Of a stretch of 64,000 nt of DNA, positions 42,611-53,845 are shown in pieces. Source of the DNA: Symsagittifera roscoffensis (lineage: Eukaryota > Xenacoelomorpha > Acoela > Convolutidae); NCBI RefSeq assembly GCF_963678635.1, contig NC_087065.1, positions 15,692,019 to 15,756,018 of the forward strand. The letters run 5' to 3'. The position numbers were made by a program, and so were the translations under genes. Position 1 is the first letter of the stretch; each line of letters begins with the position of its first letter. Under the pieces are notes generated by a model. The model saw nothing but the letters and a program-made list of their open reading frames with translations, was not told the DNA's origin and did not search any database.

Positions 42611-44229
42611 ACTCATCTCTTCTCCGAGCTCACCATTGGCCTCTAACCTAGCTTGGTCGACATCATGGGCGCCTGTAGCCTAATGCTTGATGCTTCACCA
42701 TTTTTAAGCGCTCCAATTGACATAACCTGAAAATTGAGGACGCTTCCATTCGAGTCCCAACCGACATTGCTTTCATTGGTGAGGTGGATGCTCTGTCTTG
42801 CTATCCTTATCAACGGACTTCTCCGGAGATGGTGATCATTCTAACTGAGTCTAGCTCGTGGGATTGGTTCCCCTTCGCCAGACGCTCTTCAAGTCTAGCT
42901 TTGAAGTTTTTTTTGGTTTCGTGTTAGGATCTTCTTCACTCTGACTGTTGCATTCTTACTTTGTTAATTCAGAGAGAATTGTTCTCTTTTACGCGCATCG
43001 CTGTTGGTTTCTGAATTTGATGAGATTACAGATAGTAAACATTCTCAGTTTTTGCCTTACGAAAGTTCCGAGGCCGCCATTTCTTGCTTGTTTTTTGCTG
43101 CTTCATTATCTGAGCCTTAGATGATTTCCTGTTGCGCTTGGATCTGCGTATCTTCTCCTTTCTCAATTGGGTCGGGAAAAGTCAACGCTTTCTTCCCTTG
43201 GTGGTTTACTAGACTCAATTTCACAGGTATTGCCCACAGAGGATTGTCCACACCTCGTCCTTAATTCCGTTAACTACGGTAAATTTCGGTATCCTATACT
43301 CTTCCTCAGACAAATTTTCTCTAACCATTTTACTTTTTAATGTAAGCGATCCACCAAAAAACTTAGAACGACAGTGCACAACCCCATCAACGCAAAAAAA
43401 ATTCTAGAAAACAGTATAAGAGAAAAAACACAAATATATAGATAAAAATATATAAAAAACAAATAAACCAATTTAATTTCTAGGTATGTTTAACAGTCAC
43501 CGGGTCTGCCGAGAAACAAACGAGAATTTAAATGAGAGGGTTTAGTTTAAAACATATTCTCTTATTAAAATTAACGCTTTGAATTGTTTAAATCAAAAAA
43601 CTGCAGTATGAGGTATTTAAAAAACATTTTACTTTACAGCAGTTTGAGGTTTTGTAAATTATGATTAAAACGTAGTCTTTAAGAAAAAATTTACCTCAAT
43701 TGGAGCAATCCAAAAGCTTGATGTCCAGTATAATAAAAAACCAGCTTAGCTTACTTCTGCGATTTTGAATGAACCACATCATTTCTTTGACAATTTTTTG
43801 CTCGTTTCGTCGGAATCACTTTCTGGAAGACCCAGACATTGTTTTTCGCCGAGTATGCTTTTGTATCAGATGTACTTTCGTCGAATCTTTGCTTCTGACT
43901 CATTTGTGCCTGCTGCGTATTTCCTCTGCATGGTCATTCAGTTTTTTTTTTGACATGCCGAACATAGTCTCGAGAAGTAGTCCTTTTTCCTTCATACTCT
44001 GGATGAAAAAAAGTTCTGTAAAATTGCTTACTCAAAAACGGTCAGCATCATGTGAGGGCTTATCTCCGTTCTGGAATATTCCGTGCTAATTTATGCACTC
44101 ATCATTTGCGGTAAGTGTTCACCCCATTCATCCATGTATCGTGAGCATTAGAATCTCAGAGCATTGAATTTAAGTTTCAATTTTGCCTTACAACCAGGCC
44201 ATTTGGTGATGATGGTTTCCGAGTGATTC

Positions 44230-44775
44230 TGTACCAATTGCGACCTCTTCATTAGCTGTTTTGCGAGTTTCCCAAGAAACTCTTTGCCATTGTCTGACTG
44301 GAATGTGATCGGAAAATCATGGCTGGAGATCCAAAACCTATCACATGGTCGCGTGTTTCCTCCACCGATGCCGTTATGCAGGGGATTTGTTGCAGTTTTT
44401 AATAATCACCATCATCTGGTTGCAGCCTGCTGCCGTCATACAGATCTTCTGATGATCAGTTTGCACTACTTCCTTGAAACCGGATGACTCTAAGGACTAC
44501 AGAGGAAATCTCAGCTTCTTTGGATAGCCTGTTGAAGCGACGGACAAGTCGATACCCGTTTTTTGCAGGCTTTACTGAGTCCAGGCCAATCTATTTGTTT
44601 ATGTGTTCTGGTGTAAACTCTCTCATTACCTTGAACTTCCATTTGGTTTTGAGAGCCAACCAGCAGCTCGGTCTGATATAAATGAGGAATGACTGTCGAG
44701 TTACAATTCACGAGGTCTTTTTCATCCTCCGGCAGTTTGTATGCTACAACTACGTCCTTATTCAAGTATAACAAA
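44230..44775 (-). pseudogene. Integrase core and zinc-finger remnant, copy B
   Basis: The minus strand around 44300 encodes FQSDNGKEFLGKLAKQ, the second catalytic Asp motif (copy C: FQSDNGKAFVGDLTKE). The frame 44511-44774 contains DWPGLSKACKKRVSTC, matching DWPGLRKACERWVNAC of the HHCC finger. The finger's second CxxC half is damaged. Confidence 0.65.
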
Positions 44776-45009
44776 TCTATCTTTTTTACCTTAATTTGCT
44801 TTTAGATCTATAAGTAACTTCTATCAGGTCCTTTTTCTCTGTTGCTCCATTTTCTATCTGCTTCTTCATCCGAAATTTCTTATCCGAAATTTCATACTTA
44901 GTAGATATTTTTCCGCAAAATTTGTCTCTGTTGGCCTCTCGGGGAAGTTTGAGCGCTGGACAACCCGTCGTCTGTTTCTACGACGAAAAACGTAAAAACG
45001 AAAAACGAA

Positions 45010-45447
45010 AAAAGGTTTCTGCAATTAATCGAATGTTGGTGGACACCATATCCAATCTGTCGAAGCCCATGTCTGTCCAAGTGCTTCTAGGCATGACACT
45101 GACTACCAGGCCAGTGTCCAACAAACATTGAAAGTGTGCGCTGCCCAATTGTCTTCGAAGTCGATATGGACAAAATCCTGATCAAATGTGTCGTTATTTC
45201 CATTGCGCCTATTTTCTAGCTCTTGCTGGCTATTATAGAGTCGCCCAACTTGGTAACTCACGCTTGTAAGAAAGGTTTTTATATCAATTTTTTTGCTATC
45301 TACAATCATCAAGATTGAGTTGGAGCCATGGACCTCCATATAGTCTCCGTAAACCTTCATCAGACCTGTGCTTCCTGTCGCGAGCAATGCTCCTATTGCT
45401 CTAAAATCCAGGTTTGGATTTTTTTCACGAAAGTAATCTGCGTACAT
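45010..45447 (-). pseudogene. Protease start and pre-protease segment, copy B
   Basis: The minus frame around 45115-45060 reads LLDTGLVVSVMPRSTW, so the aspartic-protease DTG triad survives here although the rest is decayed. The frame 45103-45447 has AIGALLATGSTGLMKVYGDY and KIDIKTFLTSVSYQVGRLY, as in copy A. Confidence 0.6.
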
Positions 45448-46618
45448 GTCCAGTGAACCACGGTAATGTCGGAGGGCTCACTCAGATTCTTCACTAGTTG
45501 ATGTCCTGCAATTCCAATCACCTACTTTATCCTGCTTACATCTACGGTTTTTCCGAACGTTCTCTTAGATACCATGGTCAACTTCAGGCCACTGCTCTTA
45601 GATGCGTCCTTTTTTTTCAGCTTTCATAGTATTTTCTGTGATATCTAGTCGTTCGCGCAGTCCCGTGTTTTACAACTCCAAATTCACCCATTGCTCGACA
45701 TCTTTCGTAGCTAGCTCATGCTCTATTTATTGTAGTGCAGTTCTCGGTGGTAGAACATAGTCCAATTGAAGTCCACATTGAGAACCGAGGCAATTGCATC
45801 GTCAGGTATCGTTTTGGCCTTCTTTGGCGTGAAAGTCTCTTGTGAGATCTCTTTCTTTCTTCACTCGGCCTCGCCCTTGAACTCCAGAATCAGAACGAGT
45901 CATCGCGATTTAAAAGATATTCCAAGTGATCTCACGTTTGATCGCTCTCTTTGCCGTTACACAGTTCATGGCCGTGCCATCGAGGTTGCTCGTCAATGTA
46001 CTGCTTTTTTAGCTTCTTTGATATACTTTCGTCTTTATAAGGAAGCTTACCCTCTTCTATCCAGGCGTCGAGACAGCAGACCGAATCATGCTTGTACTGT
46101 TTTGGTGTTTTTTAGAATGTTTCATAATTTGTCACCGATTTTGGTGCACTTTGAAAACTTTGTGAAGAAGACTTCTGTGACTTGTTTAGCGGTTCAGATA
46201 TCGAGGCATTTATGGTGGTATCTAGTGACCTTGCGGAGAGGTTCGAAACCGATCTTTCCTGGTACATGGAGGGCAACCTTGTCCCTACGGGAGCCTCCAC
46301 ATTTGTTATCGCTAAATCTGTCCTCTCCGGTCCCATTGGAGCTGTTCTGTGATGATACATTTTTTCGAGGTCAAAAACTCGGAGCTGGTTTCAACAGTGT
46401 TTTTCCCTTTTCGGGGTTTCGAACTCTGCCTTGTTTGTAACAGTCGCCTACATAAGTCACATATGAGACTAAAGAAAAATAGGCCCTATAACCGTTGGCT
46501 CAAGAGTCAGGGACACTATCTCTTGTGTTTTTCTATTTCGAACGGTCGGAGCCAATTCGGTTCACTTGCGACATGAGACTAAAACCCTCATTACAGCTTA
46601 AAGGCCACTAACAAAATA

Positions 46619-47690
46619 CCCCCCCCCCCCCCACTCTAGAAAATAAAAACGTCCCCATACTTAGGTCTCAAAATACCTAAAATACGCGATTGCCGTTAAA
46701 AACAGGGTCGGAACAGTCCGTATGGTTATTTTTTATTAGACAGTGGAACTTTGATCCACTTCAGATGGATCAACCTATAACTCTCCTTATCTCAACATAA
46801 CAATTATAAAACACACTCAAAAAAACTAAATTGGGTACTCACATACCAGCGCACTCGAGAATTGGAGTAACTAAATTAACTAGCGACTCTAGCATAAATG
46901 TAATAACTTGAGAAGTTTGCTATTAAAAAATTCCAACAAAGGAAATGAGTTTTGACTCGAGAATTAAAGTTATGGTTTGGACCATTGGGACACTTCGGTT
47001 GTCCACCTTTCCACCGGAGGTTCACTCTGGTCCACCTCGAATAAATATGCCCCTCTTTTATAATCGTTTTGTTCCTATTTCAGGATAGGACAGCTCTACT
47101 CGCGTTTGATTTATATCTGGAAATTGCCAATAGCAATTTCCCGCTGCTTTTTTCAAGTACTTTCCCTTGATTGTAATTCGGTTGTTCTGATCTTGTATTT
47201 CTGAGGTTTTCAGTTTTCATGAGAAAGTTGAGCATGACAGGCTCAATTCGAATTTTTGAAAACTTACATTTTTTCCCAAAATTACGTAGTCCGTACTCCT
47301 CAAGGTCAAACTTCCAAATATGACCGACTGGCACAAACTCCCCGGATTCAAGATCGATGTCCTCATTGTGTGTTGCTGTCTGCCAGTGAGTCCCCAGAAT
47401 GCTGAGTGTTGCTCAAGTTACAGTGCCAGTGGTCATTTACAGAAGTTTGCAGCAGATTTCAACTTTATCTACACCCCAAAATTCACAACCATATAAAATT
47501 GTCCACTGTCGCTGAACAGCAATCAAAATTTTCTTATACCTGCACCTTAAATCTCCGCTTTTAAAGCATTTCGATTTATATAAAAATTATAGCATATTAA
47601 TAACAATATTTCGTTTCGTTAAAATTTCTTCTTTGTGACCTCAGAGTTTATCCGAGTCCACACTCAAGCCCCTTTTCTTCCCTCTCATGA
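46619..47690. other. Linker between copy B and the accessory block
   Basis: Begins with (C)14, then AT-rich non-coding sequence. The minus frame 47080-47334 (84 residues) has no recognisable motif. If the GC-rich block is a single LTR element its 3' LTR should lie here, but I could not match this stretch to any other part of the window. Confidence 0.3.
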
Positions 47691-47718
47691 CTCAAGAAAC
47701 CCGCATTGAGCCCCTTGC

Positions 47719-48759
47719 TCATTTCGTATTCCTAGCCTTCGAGGTGCTAGGCCCTGATGATTTTGACACTGTGATCTGCCTTAGCAGCGCTTCCTCAACA
47801 TCGGAGCTGATTACGATCTCTTCCCACGCTTTTAATTGTTCGAAGGAGCGCATCCACTCCCTCTGCTCTTGCATCCTCTTTGCCTGGTTTGGTAAACCTT
47901 TCATTTTTGATTCCCTGTTCAAGCAAAAGGAATTGTGCAGGCTCAAGCTCACGTTCTTTGCCAATTCTTCCTCCAGTATCGATTCCCTTGCTTTGGTTAT
48001 ATATCTAGACACCCTACCAACTCTTTTCCAACCTGTCGTGATTGCATTTCGATGGCTTAGCAAAGGTCTCTTGGAGGCTTCCGGCCCTATCTCTGCCAGG
48101 AACTGTCGATATTCTTTACTATGTTTTTTCAAGTGGTCTTTCGTCACCATATACAACCAAGATGTCAATGTCGCTCGAAACCACGGGAAGAATCTTATGC
48201 GGCTCCATACGTGCCTGAACTCCATAGGTATGGTGAATACCTTGCCCGCCGTATCGAACAACTCAAGTCTCCTGCTAAAATCTATAGCGTATATCGATTC
48301 TGCCGTGGGTGTCTTCGACTCCCGATTTTTCACCACATTCTCCTCGATCCATTGCAACGCCAACATCGTACTCACTACCAAGATGGTCACCTTCTGCCGA
48401 TGATCGGGTAATCCGATTGACCTAATTTCTTCCACGTCCCACACTAAACAGAGTCTTGACTGCTCCGGGTACCACAATGTCTGTGCAGAGCAATGGCATG
48501 GGCATTCCCTATGTGTAATATCGATGCTTCGGAGATTGCGTTCTCCCGAGGCTTCCAGCAGAGGTTCCAATTCCATCGTTTTCTCGTGTGTTGTATCATT
48601 TTCCTCCTGTGCTGGGACACTGTTCATCGACTTCCCGATGGTATTCTGTCTCTCGAAGTCACTTGTGTTTTCACCTTCCAAACTCAAGAGTTCTTCTCCC
48701 CAGATTTCACTCAAGTCATCTCTTTGTTCCCTTGGCACCGTTCCCAGTATCTTCTTCAA
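47719..48759 (-). pseudogene. Accessory open segment, unknown, 346 residues
   Basis: The longest intact piece at the distal end of the accessory series. It starts in mid-protein (no convincing ATG). Visible features are an acidic N-terminal third, the Cys/His cluster CPCHC near residue 86, a weak hydrophobic stretch ILVVSTMLALQW that falls short of a clear membrane span, a basic second half (KKHSKEYRQFL, WKRVGRVSRYITKARE) and a Ser-rich end. Composition and GC content match the SGNH segment, suggesting the same transcription unit. I do not recognise the family. Confidence 0.45.
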
Positions 48760-48964
48760 CAGCTAATGTGAATGATGCGACATTCGAACCAGTCGTACGT
48801 ACTTGGGTACCAAGAAGGCCTTGTCCACTAGTATCCTTTGGCTGGATACCTCCACCATCGCCATGTGCAATAGATAGTGGCTCCCACATAGGTTGGCCAT
48901 TACTGATCCCACCAACGATTTTGCATTTACTGGCAGACCGTAAGCCTCGCTCACGGGAAATCAT
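48716..48964 (-). pseudogene. Accessory open segment, frame-broken, unknown
   Basis: Two overlapping minus frames (48716-48964 and 48763-48954) share the space. The second reads smoothly from SEAYGLPVNAKS to DKAFLVPKYVRL and then stops, so a frameshift lies here, linking 48961-49605 with 47719-48759. No domain recognised. Confidence 0.35.
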
Positions 48965-49605
48965 ATTTCCGTCTCAAGACCAATCTTCCAACCTCTGATG
49001 TGTTTCTGGGTGGTTTGCAACGCCCCCGGCCACGACTCCACGCTCAATGCTGTCACCAGATGGTGCTCAGACTCCAGCATCTCCAGTGATTGCAAGCTGC
49101 ACATCCTTGAGAAGAATCCCAGCGCCGTTGCTATATTCACTGTAATGTTTGTATAGCACTCAGCCACTATCTGCATTTCGCTCCTCTCTCTTTCTGTTAT
49201 GTCGCCAAACCAAGCGACTAGGTCTTCTCTCTGGAAAGATTGTATTCTGACACATGATCGTCCATCACAAGTGTGCTCTCCGCCTCCGCACGTCAAGTCA
49301 AGACAGCTACCGGGTTCCAACTTCTTCACTGATCCTAGCTTACTCATTGCCTCGCCCGATTCTTTACTCTGTGGTAGGATCAGCTTGTGTATCACGTCCA
49401 AAGTTCCCAAGTCTTCATCTTTTGTCGGTGTTAGCCTCACTCGTTCCGTGACTTCTTCAATCAAGCTTGCATGGGGATGTGGGCACCAGGAGGGTCTCAC
49501 CAACTTCCAAACCGTTCCCAAATTCGTATTAATCATGCCACTTCCATTCCCCATTTTCAATTCGACTCTCTTGTTTGAGCACCGCACGCTTATCACCTTG
49601 GGCAT
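48961..49605 (-). pseudogene. Accessory open segment with Cys-rich motif, 214 residues
   Basis: Contains CLDLTCGGGEHTC followed by DGRSC, and later AECYTNITVN with a possible N-glycosylation site. Paired cysteines of this kind occur in secreted or envelope proteins, but there is no signal peptide, fusion peptide or membrane anchor that I can point to, so an envelope role is only a possibility. It is framed by segments in other phases (49760-50017, 48716-48964) and is therefore a fragment. Confidence 0.4.
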
Positions 49606-49759
49606 CGTCTCAAGTAGCAGGCCCAGGCTCGGTTTCTCCCTTTCCTTTGAATCAATCTCGATTATCTTCTCTGTCCAAAATTCAACAGCTCCGTCACTTC
49701 GTGATTCCTGTGAGCGCTCCCGGCCTCTGAATCGAAGAAAGGGTTGTAAGCCATCCCCA

Positions 49760-50418
49760 TTACTCCAGATACATATTGGTTTTCTCCCCGTTTGCTGAGT
49801 CTCGAGTAATCCTCAGCCGAGGCCAAGTTACGATGCACATCATGCCCCTCTTCGAATTTCTTGTTGTAGAATCTCCGTATTTCATCAAGTTTCCATGATT
49901 CTCAAGAGGTTGCCTCGAGTCTTCTTCCTTTTCGATCCCCGACTCTGGTATACGTTCAGTATGATAGTGGAGACTCTCCTCTCCATAGTTTTGCTCCCCA
50001 TGGCCTTCTGATGACACGCTTGGACGGTACTATTGGTCATTACGGACATTATCCACCTCAAGAAACAAGTGGCATCTTTTCTTCTCGCCAGACTCAAACC
50101 GGAATTATCTCTGGCGATATGCTGTACCAGCATTTGGTAAACTTATAGATTCTTGTTGCCCAACTTCAATTTATCGTGTGAGGTCAATACCTCCATTTCT
50201 ATTCCCACCAGGCTCCATGCGAACGTCAGCTGCCCCGCTGTTCTAACGAAGGGATTTGCCATTAATGGCAATGCGGACGAAGGTGTTCTCATCGCCTCTT
50301 CGAATTGATCCCGCAACAAGTTCTGCCAAGTTCGCTTCAACTGACTTCCCAATTCAAATTTGTAACCTCGGCTTTTTTTGTTGGGTAGCCCAATTGCGAC
50401 CCTTGCGGGACACTCCAC
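49760..50418 (-). pseudogene. Accessory open segments, unknown, three overlapping frames
   Basis: The frames 50143-50418, 49885-50133 and 49760-50017 appear to be successive pieces of one protein broken by a stop and a frameshift. The first includes FVRTAGQLTFAWSLVGIEME, mildly hydrophobic. The second has CFLRWIMSVMTNSTVQACH with two cysteines and an NST site. No family recognised. Confidence 0.35.
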
Positions 50419-50878
50419 GATCGAGCCTTTTCAGACAGTCCTCCAGTTCCTTCATTGTCTCCAGAGCCACCCACCAAGGTCGAGCCGTATTCCTCGTCGC
50501 ATTTTTCTCAAGAGGGTCGCTGACCAATTGTTTGCCAATAGCCTGATGCTCGCTCGAGATCCATTCTTTGCCAACATCCACTCTCCATGTTTGTCCATTC
50601 TTCGAACCCTTTTTCGAGCTTGCCTTCTGAGGTCTGAAGTCTTCTTCCGTTGCCAGACTCGTCGAGACCTCTATCCCCTTCACCACTTCGGCTAGCCTCC
50701 TTGGTTCGGAGCTACCCTTGTCGGCCGCAGTCTCCCATCTTGCTAGAATTATGGGAGCAGTCTCCCTCAAATTCTTCTCAGAGACAGCATCCGCCGACGG
50801 GCTATTCAACTCCTCTACTTCCCTTTTCCTCTTTCGAGACTTCACACTTTTGCTTGGGGGCGTCGTCACTATCATCAC
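50354..50878 (-). pseudogene. Accessory open segment, basic N-terminus, 174 residues
   Basis: Starts with a Lys/Arg cluster (KSVKSRKRKREVEE) resembling a nuclear-localisation signal. It continues through a Ser/Glu-rich region to ARPWWVALETMKELEDCLKR and a basic end (RGVSRKGRNW). It overlaps the next segment (50143-50418) in another phase. Unknown function. Confidence 0.4.
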
Positions 50879-51610
50879 TGATTCGACCTCATTGTCCCGG
50901 TCGAGCCTCTGACTCTTGCCTCCCCTACTCGAGCCTTAAGGAAATTAATATCTTTAATCATATTACTAGTCTTAAGCTTATCCTCCCTTTCTATTTTAAT
51001 CATTTTATCGTTAATTTTTTGTTTCAGAGTAGAGCTGTCTTTACATTCATCATCTTTGTTCTTCTGCTCCGTCTCTCGCAGCTTAATCATCTTATTAAAC
51101 AGCTCCTTTCTCGCCTTTTCGTCCAGTCCGGTGCCCATCAAAACTGGTTCCCCGAACTTTACCACTCTCCAGTGTAGCTTCGGTCCCTGCTTTCTGGTTA
51201 AATTCATTCAAGAATTCAAGCCACATCTTCTCATCCAGCGTACTCAGGAACATCCATTTATTGCATTCAAAGGTATTCTTCTTGCTCTCTTTAGCACTCA
51301 AGAGAATCATCCCCATATTGGAGGTTTCGCCGCTCAAGGGTAGTTCCAGGTTTTTTCGAGGAGATGACGTCAGAGGTGGTGTGGCTGTGTTCGCCCAATC
51401 GTCTCCACTCAAGTCCTGCAGCAGTTCCTGTGTGGTGAAATCTTTCTCAGCTGATTTCTGCTCAGGCGTATACCCCATTTCCATTTCTTCTGCTGCTTCA
51501 CTGAGAGTCTCATCCATGCTCTCCCCTTCTGACTCAGCTCGCCTTCTCTCAAATACATCTCTAAACCTCGTCTCCACGGGACCGCTTCTCTTATCTCCAG
51601 GAGTGCTCAC
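50875..51610 (-). pseudogene. Accessory open segments, acidic then coiled-coil, two phases
   Basis: 51610-51095 is acidic (ESMDETLSEAAEEMEMGY) and contains FECNKWMFLSTLDEKMWL. 51207-50875 continues in another phase with KARKELFNKMIKLRETEQ and KQKINDKMIKIEREDKL, a likely short coiled coil. The switch lies near 51190. Upstream, the frame of 51610 is open beyond its nominal start and overlaps the end of the 51607-51993 frame, so the two may once have been joined. Confidence 0.4.
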
Positions 51611-51993
51611 TGATAGGGGTGAGGGTGTTGCTGGATCCTGCTTCTGTAATCTGTGAGGGCTACATATAAGGGGCCTGCCGCATTCAGCTCCTTTTCCCCT
51701 TGCTTCATCTCCAACTGCTCCAGCCCGAAGGGTGCTCGATACATCCTCGTGGCGAACTTCATTTCGTCTTTCAAGGCGATGTGTCCCTCCTCCACAATCA
51801 TTTTTCCATCATCCCAAGCTGGCAGCATACACTCCAGTCTAGCCTGATCAAGCGTCCTCAAGATATCCCGAACCTGGAACTTCGGGGGCAACGAGCCTCT
51901 CATCCTCTTCGCCTGGGTCGTCCACGAGTTTATTTTGATGTCGCACGTGTGGAAATAGCTGCGGCTGTGTACTCTATGAACAAGGGGTCCCAA
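51607..51993 (-). pseudogene. Accessory open segment, unknown, C-terminal end of the SGNH series
   Basis: 128 residues with FQVRDILRTLDQARLECMLP and MYRAPFGLEQLEMKQGEKEL, ending at a stop at 51607. No recognised domain. Same strand, composition and codon style as the SGNH segment. A short piece at 52192-52412 precedes it in broken phase. Confidence 0.4.
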
Positions 51994-52191
51994 CAGTCTG
52001 TGAACTCCTCCTGTTGCTTCTACAACATGGCTCTCGCGTATAGGGAAGGAACCATCAACGGGCTATTCATCCCCAGTGTCATTCTCCTGACTATCGGGAA
52101 CTCAGGACCATGGTTGGCAGAACCTCTCGCTCAAGTATCATCTCTAGCTCTCTCTTCACCAGATCAAAACTCCCCTTCCATGCCGGGATTC

Positions 52192-53159
52192 TCAAGATTT
52201 CGTGCTTATCCGCTGCCAGGGGTTCAAATTCCAGAAACTGGGGTAGGCCTCAATGGGACCCTCACGTTTCTTCCCATTCTGCACTGCAACTTTCCCCGGA
52301 AGTTGAATATCATTAGTTCGGGATCTTTCACCTTCCCGAAGAGCACTGTGTCGCTCATCCGTGCCCTCAGCTCCTCCTGTCTGCGCCAATTCAACGCGGT
52401 TCCGTCTAGCACTCTTATTCAGCTCACGTGTGCCACTGAGTGTCGGTACGCCGCCACAAGCGGGTCGGGAAAGGCATATGTCACTGCCGGTCCGTAGATG
52501 CAGGTCACTACCTCACTAAGCTCCCTGATCATCCCTTGTGGTTCAGATCTCATGGCTAGACATAGATCCGTCAAGAGAGGCATACCTCCATTCGCCTCCT
52601 TCCATTCCCCTTTCGTTTTAGGATTCTTCTCTTCTCCCGTCAGGTATCGATTCTGCATCAAGAGGTACTCCACCAACAGCGTCTTCAATCCGGCCATGCA
52701 CTTGTACGAGTAGGTCTCCGCGCTGGGATGGGTTTTCCCCATCGACAGAGGCTCTCCATACTTCATCAATCTATGAAATGCGGTCAGCTCTCCGTGGGTC
52801 AAGAGTACTAGTGTCAAATACCCGTCAATTCGTAGTGTTTCCACACCTCTACTTAACATGTAGGCCGGACCCATGTTAAAACGATATCTGGGGTAGACCA
52901 AGTATAGGGCCAACAAGAGATTTATGGGCATGTGCAGCAATTCCTGCACGAACGCGTCGAAGATGGTATCTCTCGCGTAGAACACTCTAGCCATGTAACT
53001 CTTCTCCCAACAAGGACTCAAGAATCTCAAGATCTCGTGATCCTTACTCGTCTTCAGATCACCCCTCGCGTGTTCCCTACAGAACCCCCCAATGGTAACT
53101 TCATTCGCCGCCGTGACAAATCTTCCTACTGTCATGTCCCTGCTCTCTGCCACTTCCAA
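52192..53159 (-). pseudogene. Accessory open segment, helical, unknown, 246 residues plus broken end
   Basis: 53159-52419 is intact and looks like a soluble helical protein with several hydrophobic helices: QELLHMPINLLLALYLVYP, DGYLTLVLLTHGELTAFH, LKTLLVEYLLMQN. The continuation at 52412-52192 is in another phase. The 53178-53636 piece precedes it, also shifted. The absence of Cys-rich or catalytic motifs gives no functional clue; a structural protein is one possibility. Confidence 0.45.
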
Positions 53160-53177
53160 TTGTCCCTCAAGAAACTC

Positions 53178-53840
53178 TCATACCTGCTTGATGAGGAGTG
53201 GTGCACTCTCCCGACTCTTGTCCGTGGCATTCTCAAGCCTTGTTGTTAGGAACGACCACCTGCCTCTCTCTTGCATCAGACGGTATGCCATTGCTTCCAA
53301 CTGTTTCTCGGCCGCAGCCACGTTTTTTCTCTCGTTGTTCGGTCCCCTCGCCTTGCTGGTGGAGCTCGCGATAGTCAAATCCATGCCTCGAAACCATAGA
53401 CTTGCTGTCAAGCGGTTAATTGCCGGGTGGTCATCCCCAATTTCTAGATTGAACTTCAACTGTCGAGTAAGGTTCGAGATCTCAAGCAAGAGGACCTCGT
53501 CCAGTACCATGAGGATGTCTGCTAATTCATAAAATCCCCTCAAGGCATGAGACACGTCAGCCCATGCCGCTGCTAGTTCTGACTTCAGGAACCTCAAGTT
53601 TGTCGGCTCTAGCTCGCGATTAGGGGCAGCTATCAATACCCACCAAACGCGTTCCCTTCCGCTGTCAGGATCAACATGGCATACACGAACTGCAAAGCGG
53701 GTGGCATGCTCGCGTAGCCCGGGGACTTCGTAAACGCCACTCTCGTCTTGGGTCCGAATCTAGAAACCACTGACTCCTGCACCTCGTTCATCGCAGCGAA
53801 CAACGTTTGAATCGCCTCCCAGATCTTCTTGGGCGTTGCC
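53178..53840 (-). pseudogene. Continuation of second SGNH-like region, frame-broken
   Basis: 53840-53640 in shifted phases encodes YASMPPALQFVYAML, and 53636-53178 starts AAPNRELEPTNLRFLKSELA, then helices (YELADILMVLDEVLLLEISN). These directly follow the end of the 777-residue SGNH frame at 53846 and appear to complete its second SGNH-like region. At least two frame changes separate them. Confidence 0.45.
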
Positions 53841-53845
53841 GCCTC

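Larger units (their letters stand above)
38573..43482 (-). mobile_element. Decayed retroelement copy A, RT and RNase H deleted
   Basis: Minus-strand relative of copy C. From low to high coordinate it holds the integrase C-terminus (~38890-39265), integrase core (~39500-39830), protease region (~39900-40620), pre-protease region (40629-41250) and Gag (~41290-42610), then ~870 bp without clear homology. RT and RNase H are missing: integrase sequence passes directly to the segment that in copy C lies at ~61290. The low end carries TTTCTAGGTCTGTTTAACAG TCACCGG (38604-38630), repeated at 43481-43507 at the start of copy B. Numerous stops and frameshifts. LTRs not proven. Confidence 0.65.
43483..46618 (-). 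mobile_element. Decayed retroelement copy B, tandem to A, same RT deletion
   Basis: The order is as in copy A: integrase C-terminus (~43760-44090), integrase core and zinc finger (~44230-44775), junction (~44880-45010), protease and pre-protease (45010-45447), Gag (45450-46600). RT and RNase H are absent and part of the protease-side sequence is further deleted. The boundary with A repeats TTTCTAGGTATGTTTAACAG TCACCGG. The copy stops at a (C)14 tract (46619-46632). Confidence 0.65.

Noticed and set aside
45766-46440. 224-residue plus-strand frame
   Set aside because: Antisense of the decayed Gag of copy B; no domain in this direction.
47719-50418. Envelope glycoprotein
   Set aside because: A Cys-rich patch and NxT sites are not enough; no signal peptide, fusion peptide or clear membrane anchor is visible in the broken frames.
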